Source: CAZYWA01 sp964650975 [NCBI: uncultured bacterium] (GTDB taxonomy: Bacteria; JADJOY01). From it: 8,951 nucleotides of DNA. Position numbers and translations under genes: made by a program. The notes beneath the pieces are model-generated. The model saw nothing but the letters and a program-made list of their open reading frames with translations. It was not told the origin of the DNA and ran no database searches. Of the stretch, positions 8,643 through 8,951 are shown piece by piece. Positions within the stretch are counted from its first letter, which is position 1. Every line of letters starts with the position of its first letter. The stretch lies in contig CAZYWA010000324.1 in assembly GCA_964650975.1 (NCBI GenBank), positions 1-8,951 of the forward strand, read 5' to 3'.

Positions 8643-8951
8643 ATGTCGCGCGACGACTTCGGGGAGAGGGTTCAGCAAGCCGTCGTCGACAGATTCTGCA
8701 TCGAGAGGGAGTCGGCGCCCCCGGCGTCGCCCCCGTGGCGGCTGTTCCAGGGCACAGAGCGATCGTCGGGCCGGCCTGTAGCCATCAAGGCCCTGCCGAC
8801 CGAGGGCCTCGACTCGTTGGTCCCAAAGCGCTTCGAGAAGGAGGTCGGCAGCGTCGAGAGCGAGCCGGGATGGCTAGGCCTTCCCGACTTCGGTCACCCG
8901 AGGCTTCTGTCCATCGTGTCCAGGGGTCGCCAGGAGTGCGTGCTCTACCTC
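8643..8951 (+). CDS. Serine/threonine-kinase-like protein, N-lobe only, glycine loop missing; 3' cut by window edge
   Basis: From the ATG at 8643 the frame is open to the window end (103 codons, no stop); an in-frame TGA at 8634-8636 limits upstream extension. The translation aligns by eye with the start of bacterial Hanks-type kinases. DRFCIERE matches the usual R-Y-x-I-x-R-E lead-in. TERSSGRPVAIKALP carries the candidate beta-3 lysine (Lys49). KRFEKEV matches the alpha-C region with Glu65/Glu67, and LGLPDFGHP resembles the P-x-x-D-x-G segment before beta 4. The glycine-rich ATP loop is replaced by SAPPASPPW, so all three usual glycines are absent. It could be a pseudokinase, a kinase with an unusual nucleotide loop, or a gene damaged by compensating indels. 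The catalytic HRD and DFG regions lie beyond the window. The ribosome site is weak (GGGAG about 15 nt upstream). Confidence 0.6.
   Translation, partial: MSRDDFGERVQQAVVDRFCIERESAPPASPPWRLFQGTERSSGRPVAIKALPTEGLDSLVPKRFEKEVGSVESEPGWLGLPDFGHPRLLSIVSRGRQECVLYL

Noticed and set aside
7496-8644. Minus-strand open frame of 382 codons over the intergenic region and the small exported protein
   Set aside because: Arg/Ser-rich translation without motifs, antisense to a gene with a clear signal peptide and transmembrane tail.
8548-8781. 77-codon plus-strand open frame near the right end
   Set aside because: It overlaps the kinase-like gene in another frame and its product is Arg/Pro/Ser-rich with no motif.

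Overview
The window looks like a high-GC (by eye about two thirds G+C), Gram-negative bacterial chromosome. The Gram-negative reading comes from a gene for an outer-membrane beta-barrel-type protein with a signal peptide. An N-terminal piece of a Hanks-type kinase-like protein and the overall style would fit a myxobacterium or a related deltaproteobacterial lineage, but this placement is inference and nothing here fixes the taxon. I see no insertion sequence, CRISPR array, tRNA, rRNA or phage gene.

Left two thirds (2-6572, + strand): a tightly packed alpha-glucan operon. It holds the C-terminal part of a trehalose synthase-maltokinase fusion (treS-mak, cut by the window's left edge), a short-form glycogen branching enzyme (glgB) and a divergent GH77 4-alpha-glucanotransferase (malQ). 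Each junction is an ATGA stop/start overlap, so translational coupling is likely. TreS interconverts trehalose and maltose, and Mak phosphorylates maltose to maltose 1-phosphate. In the known GlgE pathway, GlgE (not in this window) polymerises that phosphate into linear alpha-1,4-glucan, GlgB branches it, and a MalQ-type enzyme can redistribute short maltooligosaccharides. The operon therefore links trehalose to glycogen.

Right third (6583-8951): a minus-strand gene for a SphA/MetA-like outer-membrane protein converges on malQ with only 10 bp between the stop codons. Its best start is a GTG with a strong Shine-Dalgarno, not the upstream ATG. A 340-bp divergent intergenic region without recognisable sites follows. 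Next is an unrecognised 173-residue exported protein (7958-8479) that ends in a glycine-zipper hydrophobic helix with a terminal cysteine. A GC-rich hairpin lies just after it. The last gene, cut by the right edge, starts at 8643 and encodes the N-lobe of a serine/threonine-kinase-like protein whose glycine-rich loop is absent.

The glucan operon is well supported but of known type. The items most worth a second look are the kinase-like protein without a P-loop, the small exported protein with the unusual C-terminus, and the atypical active-site neighbourhoods of the GH77 enzyme.
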